NCBI GenBank assembly: GCA_903917505.1
Contig: CAIXAY010000347.1
Coordinates: 1-8,512, forward strand
From: an uncultured beta proteobacterium
Lineage (GTDB): Bacteria; Pseudomonadota; Gammaproteobacteria; Burkholderiales; Rhodocyclaceae
DNA: 8,512 bases
Direction of reading: 5' to 3'
Shown here: positions 1 through 6,559 of the stretch, one piece after another
Layout: each line of letters begins with the position of its first letter
How positions within the stretch are numbered: position 1 is the stretch's first letter
Notes under the pieces: generated by a model
Told to the model about the DNA's origin: nothing
What the model saw: the letters and a program-made list of their open reading frames with translations, nothing else
Database searches by the model: none
Made by a program: the position numbers and the translations under genes

Positions 1-2
1 CC

Positions 3-134
3 CAGAAGGACATTGAATTCACCATGCATCGTCTCAACCACCGTCCCAGAAAATGTCTCGGATTCAAAACGCCATATCAGATCTTTATGAACCAGCTACA
101 CTCTCGTCATAACGCGGTTGCACTTCAGACTTGA
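3..134 (+). mobile_element. IS30-family transposase, C-terminal fragment (5' part outside window)
   Basis: An open frame enters from the left edge and stops at TGA 132-134. It encodes about 43 residues that read like the end of an IS30-family DDE transposase: a stretch with LNHRPRKCLGF followed by KTPYQIFM, the usual '(L)N.RPRK.LG..TP...F' signature after the last catalytic acidic residue. The DDE triad and the left end lie outside the window. The stretch is visibly less GC-rich than everything downstream, which fits a mobile element. The right terminal inverted repeat should overlap or closely follow the stop codon. The bases around 117-142 are the best candidate but cannot be checked without the left end. 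The element points toward the sigma-factor gene and ends almost at its start. Family assignment is from motif recognition only. Confidence 0.8.
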
Positions 135-154
135 ATCCGCCAGATGATGCTTAC

Positions 155-691
155 GTGACGGACAGGACAAAGCGCTTTGCAGCAGTTGCGCTACCTCACC
201 TCGATGCGGCCTACAACCTGGCGCGCTGGCTGCTGCGCGATGACCAGAACGCGCGTGACGTGGTGCAGGAGGCGTATTTGCGGGCCTTCCGGTTCTTCGA
301 CGGCTTTCGCGGCGGCGACGCGCGCCCCTGGCTGTTGCGCATCGTGCGCAATGCCAGTTATACCTGGCTGCAGGACAGCGGTCGCCATGCCGATAGCGTT
401 GAATTCGACGAGGAGCGGCATGGCCAGGAGCACGAGATCGCGGGTGCGCGGAGCGGCGACAATCCGGAACAGTTGCTGCTGCGAAAGATCGAAGCCGGGC
501 GCATCGATGCGGCAATCGAAGAATTACCGGTCGCCTACCGTGAAGTTTTGATTCTCAGGGAGATGGAGGAAATGTCCTACGATGAAATTTCGCAAGTTGT
601 GGCCATTCCCGTGGGGACCGTCATGTCGCGGCTGGCCCGCGCCAGGGCGCAGTTGCGCGCAGCGCTCGGTGCGCCGAACGAGGAGAGATGA
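155..691 (+). CDS. ECF-type RNA polymerase sigma factor
   Basis: Extracytoplasmic-function sigma factor directing RNA polymerase to a stress regulon. From GTG 155 it is 178 residues, normal for the family. Region sigma-2 spans about residues 10-76, with the DVVQEAYLRAFRFF core and WLLRIVRN. Sigma-4 spans about 118-172, with ELPVAYREVLILRE followed by a helix-turn-helix (SYDEISQVVAIPVGTVMSRL). An earlier in-frame TTG at 131 would give 186 residues, but it lies inside the end of the IS30 transposase frame, and TAA at 110-112 closes the frame further up. GTG 155 gives the usual N-terminus, a few polar residues before RFAAVALPHLDAAY. Neither start has a convincing ribosome-binding site, so the original translation start may have been affected by the insertion. 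The anti-sigma gene begins on the base after the stop codon, so the pair is surely co-transcribed. Confidence 0.9.
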   Translation: MTDRTKRFAAVALPHLDAAYNLARWLLRDDQNARDVVQEAYLRAFRFFDGFRGGDARPWLLRIVRNASYTWLQDSGRHADSVEFDEERHGQEHEIAGARSGDNPEQLLLRKIEAGRIDAAIEELPVAYREVLILREMEEMSYDEISQVVAIPVGTVMSRLARARAQLRAALGAPNEER

Positions 692-1345
692 ATGGCCGAC
701 GAGACTGATGACAGCGGCGTGAGCGCGACGATACGCCGCAAGGCGACTCGCCATGTGGCGCCGCTTGAATTGCGGCAGCGCATCGTCGCCGCAGTCGCGC
801 CGTCGGTAGCGCCGGAACGGGCGCGCGGGTGGGGGTGGCTGCAGATGGGCGCGACGCTCGCCTGCGCAATCCTTGCGACCGTTCTGGCGACGCAAGTCTA
901 TCTTGAGCCCGCGGACACGGCGCGCGTCAGCGAGGAGGTCCTTGCCGCCCACGTCCGCTCATTGCTGGTGGCGCACCTGGAAGATATCGCATCGTCGGAT
1001 CAGCACACGGTGAAACCCTGGTTTGCCGGGAAACTGGATTTTTCGCCGCCGGTGAATGATTTTTCCAGCCAGGGATTTCCCTTGATCGGCGGCCGCCTCG
1101 ACTATATCGACAAGCGGGTTGCGGCGGCCCTGGTTTATCGCCGCCACGGGCATGTCATCAATGTTTTTGTCTGGCCCGTTCGCGCTGCGGACAAAGCGCG
1201 GGTGTCGAGCGAAGTCCGGGACGGGTTCAATGTGCTTGCCTGGAGCGGCGCGGGCTTGCAATTCTGGCTGGTCTCCGATGTAAATTCCGAAGAACTGCAA
1301 GCGTTCTCCACGCTGCTGCGCGGCGTCACGGCGAGCGCGCAATAA
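692..1345 (+). CDS. Membrane anti-sigma factor lacking the N-terminal zinc domain
   Basis: Single-pass membrane protein of 217 residues, inferred to bind and restrain the sigma factor encoded just upstream. ATG 692 directly follows the sigma stop (689-691), and AGGAGAG at 681-687 is a good ribosome-binding site, so the start is well supported. Residues 1-48 are a short polar cytoplasmic part, about 49-71 form one transmembrane helix, and 72-217 would be periplasmic. The periplasmic part carries the conserved [17 protein letters not shown] block (105-121) and later [16 protein letters not shown], both typical of RsiW-like 'transmembrane transcriptional regulators' paired with ECF sigmas. Such proteins usually begin with a ~40-residue zinc-binding anti-sigma domain (HxxxCxxC). 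Here there is no such motif, and the only cysteine lies within the membrane helix. Function is inferred from family and position. Confidence 0.8.
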   Translation: MADETDDSGVSATIRRKATRHVAPLELRQRIVAAVAPSVAPERARGWGWLQMGATLACAILATVLATQVYLEPADTARVSEEVLAAHVRSLLVAHLEDIASSDQHTVKPWFAGKLDFSPPVNDFSSQGFPLIGGRLDYIDKRVAAALVYRRHGHVINVFVWPVRAADKARVSSEVRDGFNVLAWSGAGLQFWLVSDVNSEELQAFSTLLRGVTASAQ

Positions 1346-1365
1346 GCCGCGGGTCGGTCCGCGGC
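1346..1365 (+). terminator. Hairpin immediately after the anti-sigma stop
   Basis: A perfect 7-bp inverted repeat, GCCGCGG / CCGCGGC with a 6-base loop, begins on the first base after the TAA stop (1343-1345). The all-GC stem would be stable in RNA, but no T-run follows, so it is not a classical Rho-independent terminator. It may protect the 3' end of the sigma/anti-sigma transcript or partly uncouple it from the next genes 65 nt downstream. Confidence 0.35.
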
Positions 1366-1418
1366 ACGCCGATTGCCTTCTCCTGATTACCGGGATGGAC
1401 TTTTTGATGGCCTGTCAA

Positions 1419-1424
1419 AAGGAG
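1419..1424 (+). promoter_or_regulatory. Ribosome-binding site fixing the start of the DUF1328 gene
   Basis: AAGGAG lies 6 nt before ATG 1431. It selects this start over in-frame ATGs further upstream (for example at 1395), which have no such site. Confidence 0.8.
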
Positions 1425-1430
1425 ATATCC

Positions 1431-1586
1431 ATGCTCTATTACGCTGCAGTATTCTTCGTCATCGCCATCGTCGCTGCCTTGTTCGGGTTCGGCGGCATTG
1501 CCGCCGGCGCTGCCGGTATCGCCAAGGTTCTCTTCTACATCTTCCTCGTCGTGGTGCTGGTTTCGCTGGTGATCAGCCTGGTCTAG
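1431..1586 (+). CDS. DUF1328 (UPF0391/YtjA-like) small membrane protein
   Basis: A 51-residue, almost wholly hydrophobic protein beginning [20 protein letters not shown]. Two membrane helices are separated by a Gly/Ala-rich turn ([12 protein letters not shown]). Length, the LYYA start and the [13 protein letters not shown] block match the DUF1328/UPF0391 family (E. coli YtjA). The family has no established biochemical role and is often found near stress genes. The start is set by a strong AAGGAG site. It sits 85 nt after the anti-sigma gene and 26 nt before the BON lipoprotein gene, probably in one transcript with the latter. Family assignment is confident; function is unknown. Confidence 0.85.
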   Translation: MLYYAAVFFVIAIVAALFGFGGIAAGAAGIAKVLFYIFLVVVLVSLVISLV

Positions 1587-1612
1587 CCAGGCGTCGATGG
1601 CGGGAGAAGGCG

Positions 1613-1987
1613 ATGCGAGAAGATCATAGGGATGGCCCGCTGGCGGCCGCTTGGCGGGTCGGGCTCTGGGCAGTGCTTCTGGGCGTGGCCGCATGCACTG
1701 ACTCCGGCGTCAGCGGGCCGGGCAATGCGGGCATGCTGCCGGATCAGCCGCACGTCAGCGTCCCGCCGGCCAACGACATGATGCTGCCGGAGCGCATCCG
1801 GCAGGCGCTGGCGGCCGACAAGAGCATCGATGCAGCGGCCGTTTCGATGAGCGTGAGCAATGGTCAGGTGACGCTTGACGGCATCGTGCCTGCCGAACAG
1901 ATCACGCGCATCGACGCCATCGTCAGTGGAGTCGCGGGCGTCAGGATCGTCATCAACGCGCTGCGAGCTATCCCCGCGGCTTCATGA
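1613..1987 (+). CDS. BON-domain lipoprotein (OsmY-like)
   Basis: A 124-residue exported lipoprotein. Residues 1-28 form a lipoprotein signal peptide with a lipobox ending VAAC (Cys28). The +2 residue is Thr, not Asp, so outer-membrane sorting is expected. After a Gly/Pro-rich linker, residues about 57-120 make one BON domain: an amphipathic helix (LPERIRQALAADKSI), then VSMSVSNGQVTLDGIVP and a second helix ending in VAGVRIVINAL. BON domains bind phospholipid or the envelope and are typical of osmotic/envelope stress proteins such as OsmY, which usually has two; this one has one. GGGAGAAGG at 1602-1610 supports ATG 1613. A longer in-frame ORF from 1373 would lose the signal peptide and overlap the DUF1328 gene, so it was not chosen. 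The gene converges on the NADH dehydrogenase gene with a 35-nt gap. Confidence 0.85.
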   Translation: MREDHRDGPLAAAWRVGLWAVLLGVAACTDSGVSGPGNAGMLPDQPHVSVPPANDMMLPERIRQALAADKSIDAAAVSMSVSNGQVTLDGIVPAEQITRIDAIVSGVAGVRIVINALRAIPAAS

Positions 1988-2022
1988 CCGGCCGCAGGGT
2001 GGCCAGGGCAGCGCAGTTCCAT

Positions 2023-3471
2023 TCAATGCAACTTGACGCGCGGCTGAGTGCGCGTCGACAGCCATTGCCCGAGGGTCAGGATGAACGTGCGGATCGCGCC
2101 CAGCAGCAGCGCCAGGTGGCGCCGATACAAGACCCAGTAAGTAAAGCGCGCGGCCAGCCCGTCGACCGTCAGTTCGTGGCCGAAGCGGGTCGCGACCTTG
2201 CCGACTGCTTCGTCGTGGCCGAGCGAGACGATGCTGCCGCGTTCCTCGTAGCTGAACGACAGCGGCGCCTCGCCGGCGACGCGACGGCGCAGCGAGAGGG
2301 CGAGCAGCTTGGCCTGCTTGCCCGCCGCCTGCGCCGTCGGCGGGGCGGGCGGCGCGGCCAGGCGCGGGCGGCAACTGGCGCAGTCGCCGAAGGCGAAGAC
2401 ATTTTCGTCTTCGGTCGTTTGCAGCGTTGGGAGGACCAGCAATTGACCCTGGCGGTTGATTGCCAGCCCGTCGAGCGTTTGCAGAATGTCCTGGCCGCGT
2501 ACGCCGGCGGCCCACGCGGTGAGTTCGCAATCGATGCGCTCCCCGTCGTCGAGAATGATGCCATCGGCATTGACTTGGGCGACACGCCGCGCGAGGCGCA
2601 CAAGGATGTCGCGCGCGCCGAGGTCGGCGAGCACGCGCGCGGCGACGTCGGCCGGCAAGGCGACGAGCAGGCGGGATTCCATCTCGATCAGCGTGATGCG
2701 CAGCGGCCGGCGCAAGCGCGCCAGCCGTACGCCGTAGGAGGCGATGATATCGGCGGCGCTGGCCAGTTCCGCGGCCAACTCACAGCCGGTTGCGCCGCCG
2801 CCGACGATGGCCACGCGCACCGCGTTGCCCGAACCCAGTTCGGCGCGTGCGCAAAGCGCCAGCAGGCGGCGATGGAAGCGCTCGGCGTCCGCCTTGCTGT
2901 TGAGCGAATGGGCATGCGCGCGCACGCCTGGCGTTCCGAAATCATTGTCGATCGCGCCGATGCAGATGACCAGCGTCGCGTAATCGAGCGGCCGGCTCGC
3001 GGCAATCTCCTGTCCGGCATCATCGACCAGCGGGGCGAGCCAGATCTGTTTGCGCACGCGGTCGACTGCCGCGAGCCGGCCGAGTTCGAAGCGGAAGTGA
3101 TGCTCGCGCGCCTGCTGCAGAAAATCGAATTCGTTTTCGCTCGGGGCCAGGGTACCGGCGGCGACTTCATGCAGCAAGGGTTTCCACAGATGCGTCAGGG
3201 TCGCGTCGACCAGCACGATTTCGGCTTTCGCCCGGCGTCCCAGATCGTCACCGAGCCGGGCCGCCAATTCGAGGCCGCCGGCGCCGCCGCCGACGATGAC
3301 GATGCGATGCAGCGCGACCGCCAACTCGGGTTTGGCAGCGATCGCTTCCGGCGCGCGCACGGATTGCGCATCGTCGTGAGCTTGACCCACCTGCCGGCGG
3401 GGAATCGGCGGGGCAGCGCCGCTTGTACCGGCCGCGTGACGGAAAGGCCTCGAATCTGCTGTCGGCATCAT
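2023..3471 (-). CDS. ndh: Type II NADH:quinone oxidoreductase (NDH-2)
   Basis: Membrane-associated flavoenzyme that oxidises NADH and reduces quinone without pumping protons. The 482 residues show two Rossmann folds: FAD-binding GGGAGG at 61-66 (after HRIVIV) and NADH-binding GGGATG at 224-229 (after VAIV). The second FAD motif ENVFAFGDC is at 356-364, and the quinone-site motif PPTAQAAGKQA at 377-387. The C-terminal ~40 residues (YWVLYRRHLALLLGAIRTF) are the amphipathic/hydrophobic membrane anchor of this class. AGGAG at 3480-3476 lies 4 nt before ATG 3471 and 7 nt before a second ATG at 3468, so either Met may be used. This start leaves about 50 Ala/Pro/Arg-rich residues before the first Rossmann strand, longer than usual; the open frame continues to 3519 without better support. 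It is divergent from the dksA-like/cydAB operon, consistent with a shared respiratory role. Confidence 0.93.
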   Translation of the reverse strand: MMPTADSRPFRHAAGTSGAAPPIPRRQVGQAHDDAQSVRAPEAIAAKPELAVALHRIVIVGGGAGGLELAARLGDDLGRRAKAEIVLVDATLTHLWKPLLHEVAAGTLAPSENEFDFLQQAREHHFRFELGRLAAVDRVRKQIWLAPLVDDAGQEIAASRPLDYATLVICIGAIDNDFGTPGVRAHAHSLNSKADAERFHRRLLALCARAELGSGNAVRVAIVGGGATGCELAAELASAADIIASYGVRLARLRRPLRITLIEMESRLLVALPADVAARVLADLGARDILVRLARRVAQVNADGIILDDGERIDCELTAWAAGVRGQDILQTLDGLAINRQGQLLVLPTLQTTEDENVFAFGDCASCRPRLAAPPAPPTAQAAGKQAKLLALSLRRRVAGEAPLSFSYEERGSIVSLGHDEAVGKVATRFGHELTVDGLAARFTYWVLYRRHLALLLGAIRTFILTLGQWLSTRTQPRVKLH

Positions 3472-3718
3472 TGAACTCCTGTCGATTGGCGTGCCGTCCG
3501 GCTCGCCGAGCGCGCGCATGGCTGATCAGTGGTGCAAGCCGCGTTCCCGTTCAGCGCCGGCTGATTTCGCCGCGCTTCGGCTTGCCCGCGCATGAGTTGC
3601 CCTTCCTGCAAATATTTCCCATCCTGCGCAAGAATTACCGATCGCTGATGGCGCGCATCGCGGCGCGGCTGGCATCCGATTTGCCCAGTCCCTGCAGGCG
3701 ATTTACAAAGGACCTGCC
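3472..3718. promoter_or_regulatory. Divergent control region between ndh and the dksA-like/cydAB operon
   Basis: These 247 bases hold no convincing gene and must carry the outward promoters for ndh (minus) and the dksA-like/cyd operon (plus). A weak sigma-70-like pair for the plus strand is TTGCCC (3597-3602) and CATCCT (3620-3625) with a 17-nt spacer, in the only A/T-rich patch of the region. The palindrome CTGATCAG sits at 3522-3529. No FNR/ANR-type TTGAT-N4-ATCAA site was seen. The promoter role follows from gene arrangement; the exact elements are guesses. Confidence 0.4.
3476..3480 (-). promoter_or_regulatory. Ribosome-binding site deciding the ndh start
   Basis: On the minus strand AGGAG is followed by TTCA and two consecutive ATG codons (3471 and 3468). 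This is the only good site near the start of the open frame and argues against both the upstream extension to 3519 and the downstream GTG codons. Confidence 0.75.
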
Positions 3719-4135
3719 ATGAGTGAGTTGAACGACCAACAAGTTGCCACCCTCGACCGATTGCTGGCCAAGCGCGAACAGTCGCTCAAGTACGATGTGC
3801 ATGAACATATTGCGCAATTGCGCAGGATCGGCGATGCGATCGAGAGCGATGCGGTCGGCGATCTTGCCGACCAGGCCGACATTGAGCACCAGCGCGAGGA
3901 GGAAAATGGCGCCGTGGTGCGCGACGTGCGTGAATTGCGTGCCATCGAGTCGGCCTATGAACGGATCGCGCGCGGCGAAGGCGGCATGTGCGTCGACTGC
4001 CACGAGGCCATCGATTTCTCGCGCCTGCTGGCACAACCGACGGCCTTGCGCTGCCTGCCCTGCCAGTCGGCTGTGGAGCATCTGGCGATGCTCACGGCGC
4101 GCAGCGAAAGCGGCGTCGCCGGCATCGGGCAATGA
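3719..4135 (+). CDS. DksA/TraR-family zinc-finger regulator
   Basis: A 138-residue protein with the DksA layout. Residues about 5-85 are a helical coiled coil, followed by a four-cysteine zinc finger, C91-x2-C94-x17-C112-x2-C115, with the same spacing as E. coli DksA. Two acidic residues, D48 and D51 (in GDLADQADIE), match the coiled-coil tip DxxDxA that DksA inserts into the RNA polymerase secondary channel. It probably binds RNA polymerase and tunes promoter output, but it is shorter than housekeeping DksA (about 150 residues) and more likely a paralogue. AAAGGA at 3707-3712 supports ATG 3719. The stop TGA (4133-4135) overlaps the cydA start ATG (4132), so the two are translationally coupled. 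That suggests a role tied to oxidase expression, which is inference. Confidence 0.88.
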   Translation: MSELNDQQVATLDRLLAKREQSLKYDVHEHIAQLRRIGDAIESDAVGDLADQADIEHQREEENGAVVRDVRELRAIESAYERIARGEGGMCVDCHEAIDFSRLLAQPTALRCLPCQSAVEHLAMLTARSESGVAGIGQ

Positions 4136-5511
4136 GCGCGATTCTTCCCGATGCACTGATCGCCTCGCGCATCCAGTTCGCCGCCAATATCACGTTTCAC
4201 ATTTTCTTTCCGGCCATCAGCATCGGGCTCGCCTGGCTGCTGTTGTACTTCAAGTTGAATTTCGACCGCAGCGGCAACGCCGCCTGGTTGGCGGCCTATC
4301 GCTTCTGGGTCAAGGTCTTCGCGCTGAGCTTCGCGATCGGTGTCGTGAGCGGCGTCACGATGAGCTTTCAATTTGGAACCAACTGGCCGGGCTATATGGA
4401 AACCGTCGGCAATATCGCCGGGCCGCTGCTCGCTTACGAAGTGCTGACGGCTTTCTTTCTTGAGGCCGGTTTCCTCGGCATCATGCTGTTCGGCACGGGG
4501 CGCGTCAGCCGGCGCGTGCATACCCTGGCAACTTTTCTCGTGGCTTTCGGCACGACGATTTCGGCGTTCTGGATCCTGGCGCTCAGTTCCTGGATGCAGA
4601 CGCCGGCCGGCTTCGTCATGCGCGACGGCCGGGCGTTTGCGCTCGATTGGCTGGCCATCCTGTTCAGCGCGTCCTTCCCTTATCGCTTCGCGCACATGCT
4701 GCTGGCCGCGGGGCTGACCACGGCTTTCCTCGTCGCCGGTGTTTCGGCGTGGCGCCTGGGTCTCGGCGATCAAGGCGCCGACCTGCGCGCGGCGCTGGGC
4801 AGCGCCGTGCGGCTGGCGGCGCTGCTCATTCCGCTGCAGATCGTGGTCGGCGATCTGCACGGGCTCAACACGCTCGAACATCAGCCGGCCAAACTCGCCG
4901 CCATCGAAGGGCTGTGGGAAACACAGCGCGCCGCGCCCGCCGTTTTGTTCGCGCTGCCCGACGAAACGGCGCAGGCCAACCGTTACGAAGTCGCGCTTCC
5001 CGGCCTGGCCTCGCTCTATCTCAAGCATTCGCTAGACGCCGAAATCCGCGGCGTCAAGGATTTCCCCGGGGCGCATCCGCCGGTCGCGCCGGTGTTCTGG
5101 GCTTTCCGCGTCATGGTCGGCGTCGGCCTGCTGATGCTCGTCGTCGCGTGGACCGCGCTGTGGCAACTGCGGCGGCGCGGCGAGATCGGACCGCGGCTTC
5201 GCCGTGTGCTGGTGCTGATGACTTTTTCCGGCTGGCTGGGACTGGCCGCCGGCTGGTACGTGACCGAGATCGGACGCCAGCCGTGGCTGGTGTATGGCGT
5301 GCTGCGCACCACCGACGCCGTGACGCACGTGCCCGCTGCGCGTGTCGGCCTGACCCTGGCGATGTACCTGCTGCTCTACGCGGTCCTGCTCGTCGCTTTC
5401 ATCGCCGCGCTTTTCCACATGGCGCGCAAAGCCAGCGCGGGCATGCCGGAGAAGACCATGGGCCCGCTGGATTATTCCTTGCGTCCCGAACCGCAGAAAG
5501 GCCAGCCGTGA
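4132..5511 (+). CDS. cydA: Cytochrome bd-type quinol oxidase subunit I (CIO-like, short Q-loop)
   Basis: Haem-bearing subunit of the bd oxidase, which oxidises quinol and reduces O2 to water at the cytoplasmic membrane. The 459 residues contain the expected ligands by alignment from memory to E. coli CydA: H23 (IQFAANITFH), H188 (YRFAHML) and M363 (VLMTFSGW). Also present are acidic E103 and E111 (YEVLTAFFLEAGF), the quinol-loop K254 and E259 (HQPAKLAAIEGLWET), and the family signature GWYVTEIGRQPW (374-385). The loop after EGLWET is short, and the N-terminal wording (FHIFFPAISIGLAW) resembles the cyanide-insensitive oxidase group (CioA) rather than the long-loop E. coli type. The start overlaps the dksA-like stop (ATGA) with only a weak ribosome-binding site, so coupled translation is likely. 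Its stop overlaps the cydB start by one base. Confidence 0.96.
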   Translation: MSAILPDALIASRIQFAANITFHIFFPAISIGLAWLLLYFKLNFDRSGNAAWLAAYRFWVKVFALSFAIGVVSGVTMSFQFGTNWPGYMETVGNIAGPLLAYEVLTAFFLEAGFLGIMLFGTGRVSRRVHTLATFLVAFGTTISAFWILALSSWMQTPAGFVMRDGRAFALDWLAILFSASFPYRFAHMLLAAGLTTAFLVAGVSAWRLGLGDQGADLRAALGSAVRLAALLIPLQIVVGDLHGLNTLEHQPAKLAAIEGLWETQRAAPAVLFALPDETAQANRYEVALPGLASLYLKHSLDAEIRGVKDFPGAHPPVAPVFWAFRVMVGVGLLMLVVAWTALWQLRRRGEIGPRLRRVLVLMTFSGWLGLAAGWYVTEIGRQPWLVYGVLRTTDAVTHVPAARVGLTLAMYLLLYAVLLVAFIAALFHMARKASAGMPEKTMGPLDYSLRPEPQKGQP

Positions 5512-6533
5512 TGCCGCAACTTGCGCAGAGCGGCGGATGGCTGCCGCTGGTGTTCCTGTTCATCATGGGACTTGCCGTTCTCGTCTACGTGATTCTCGAC
5601 GGCTACGACCTCGGCGTCGGCATGCTGCTCGGCCTCGCGCCTGATGCAGAGAAGGACGCGATGATCGCTGCTATCGGCCCGTTCTGGGATGCCAACGAAA
5701 CCTGGCTGGTGCTCGGCATCGGCGTGCTGCTCACGGCCTTTCCGCTGGCCCATGGCGTGGTCATGAGCGCGCTCTACCTGCCGGTGGCGGCGATGCTGCT
5801 TGGCCTGATCCTGCGCGGCGTCGCTTTCGACTTCCGGGTCAAGGCACACGACAGCCACAAGCCGTGGTGGAACCGCAGCTTCTGCGCCGGTTCGCTGCTC
5901 GCCGCGCTGGCGCAGGGCTATATGCTCGGCCTGCTGGTCGTCGGCTTCGAGCGCAGCGCGCGCAACATGCTGTTCGCCGCCGGCATCGGCCTCGGCCTCG
6001 CTGCCGGCTATTGCCTGCTCGGCGCCGGCTGGTTGCTGATCAAGAGCGAAGGCGCGCTGCAGCGGCGCGCCGCAGCTTGGGGCCGGCATGCGCTGTGGCT
6101 GACGGCGCTGGGCGTCGCCGGCGTGTCGGTGGCGACGCCGTTCTTGAACCGGCAGATCTTCGACAAATGGTTCGCCATTCCCAATGTCTTCCTGCTCGCG
6201 CCGATTCCGCTCGCCACGCTGCTCCTCTTCGTCGTTGCCGGCCTGGCGCTGCGTTCGCTGCCGGCGCGGTTGGAACGCGGTTCGCAGGCCTGGGCCTGGC
6301 TGCCCTTCGCGGCGACCGTCGGCATTTTCGTCCTCGCTTTTCACGGTTTGGCCTACAGCCTGTTTCCGTGGATCGTGCCGCAGCGCATGGATCTCTGGCA
6401 GGCCGCGGCGGCGCCGGAATCGTTGGCGCTGATCCTGGTCGGCGTGATCGTCGTCCTGCCGCTGATCATCGCCTACACTGTTTTCTCGTACTGGGTCTTC
6501 CGCGGCAAGTCGCGCGACCTTGACTACGGTTGA
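5511..6533 (+). CDS. cydB: Cytochrome bd-type quinol oxidase subunit II
   Basis: Membrane partner of CydA, needed for assembly of the di-haem site. The 340 residues are strongly hydrophobic with about eight to nine membrane helices. Family blocks are in order: ILDGYDLGVGML (28-39), GPFWDANETWLVLG (56-69), LRGVAFDFR (101-109), and a C-terminal FSYWVFRGK typical of the CioB/short-loop group. ATG 5511 overlaps the cydA stop (TGATG); AGAAAGG at 5495-5501 may act as ribosome-binding site, and GTG 5508 is an in-frame alternative adding one residue. An open frame extends upstream to 4647 but lies within cydA. No CydX-like micropeptide and no cydDC follow: the next gene is on the opposite strand and ends 26 nt downstream. 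Confidence 0.96.
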   Translation: MPQLAQSGGWLPLVFLFIMGLAVLVYVILDGYDLGVGMLLGLAPDAEKDAMIAAIGPFWDANETWLVLGIGVLLTAFPLAHGVVMSALYLPVAAMLLGLILRGVAFDFRVKAHDSHKPWWNRSFCAGSLLAALAQGYMLGLLVVGFERSARNMLFAAGIGLGLAAGYCLLGAGWLLIKSEGALQRRAAAWGRHALWLTALGVAGVSVATPFLNRQIFDKWFAIPNVFLLAPIPLATLLLFVVAGLALRSLPARLERGSQAWAWLPFAATVGIFVLAFHGLAYSLFPWIVPQRMDLWQAAAAPESLALILVGVIVVLPLIIAYTVFSYWVFRGKSRDLDYG

Positions 6534-6559
6534 TCAACACCGGGACCGCTGGCTGGCGA

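Noticed and set aside
131..154. TTG 131 as sigma-factor start
   Set aside because: It lies in the IS30 transposase tail and adds residues not seen in the family. GTG 155 fits better, though neither has a good ribosome-binding site.
1373..1612. Longer N-terminus for the BON lipoprotein
   Set aside because: It would bury the signal peptide and overlap the DUF1328 gene out of frame. ATG 1613 has a strong ribosome-binding site.
1984..3474. A 496-residue plus-strand open frame lying opposite ndh
   Set aside because: It is an antisense shadow created by GC-rich codon bias. The minus-strand frame has complete NDH-2 motifs and a ribosome-binding site, while this one has no recognisable domain.
3472..3718. 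FNR/ANR control of ndh or cyd
   Set aside because: I looked for TTGAT-N4-ATCAA and found none; only the short palindrome CTGATCAG is present.
3423..3722. A 99-residue open frame in the ndh/dksA-like gap
   Set aside because: No ribosome-binding site, random-looking composition, and it covers the ndh start and the required divergent promoters.
3955..5028. A 357-residue minus-strand open frame opposite cydA
   Set aside because: It is Arg/Gln/Glu-rich, low-complexity shadow sequence, and cydA is unambiguous on the plus strand.
4647..5510. Upstream extension of the cydB frame
   Set aside because: It overlaps cydA in another frame and reads as Arg/Ala-rich noise. The family N-terminus begins at 5511.
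5472..6344. A 290-residue minus-strand open frame opposite cydB
   Set aside because: Same shadow composition; no domain and no start signal.
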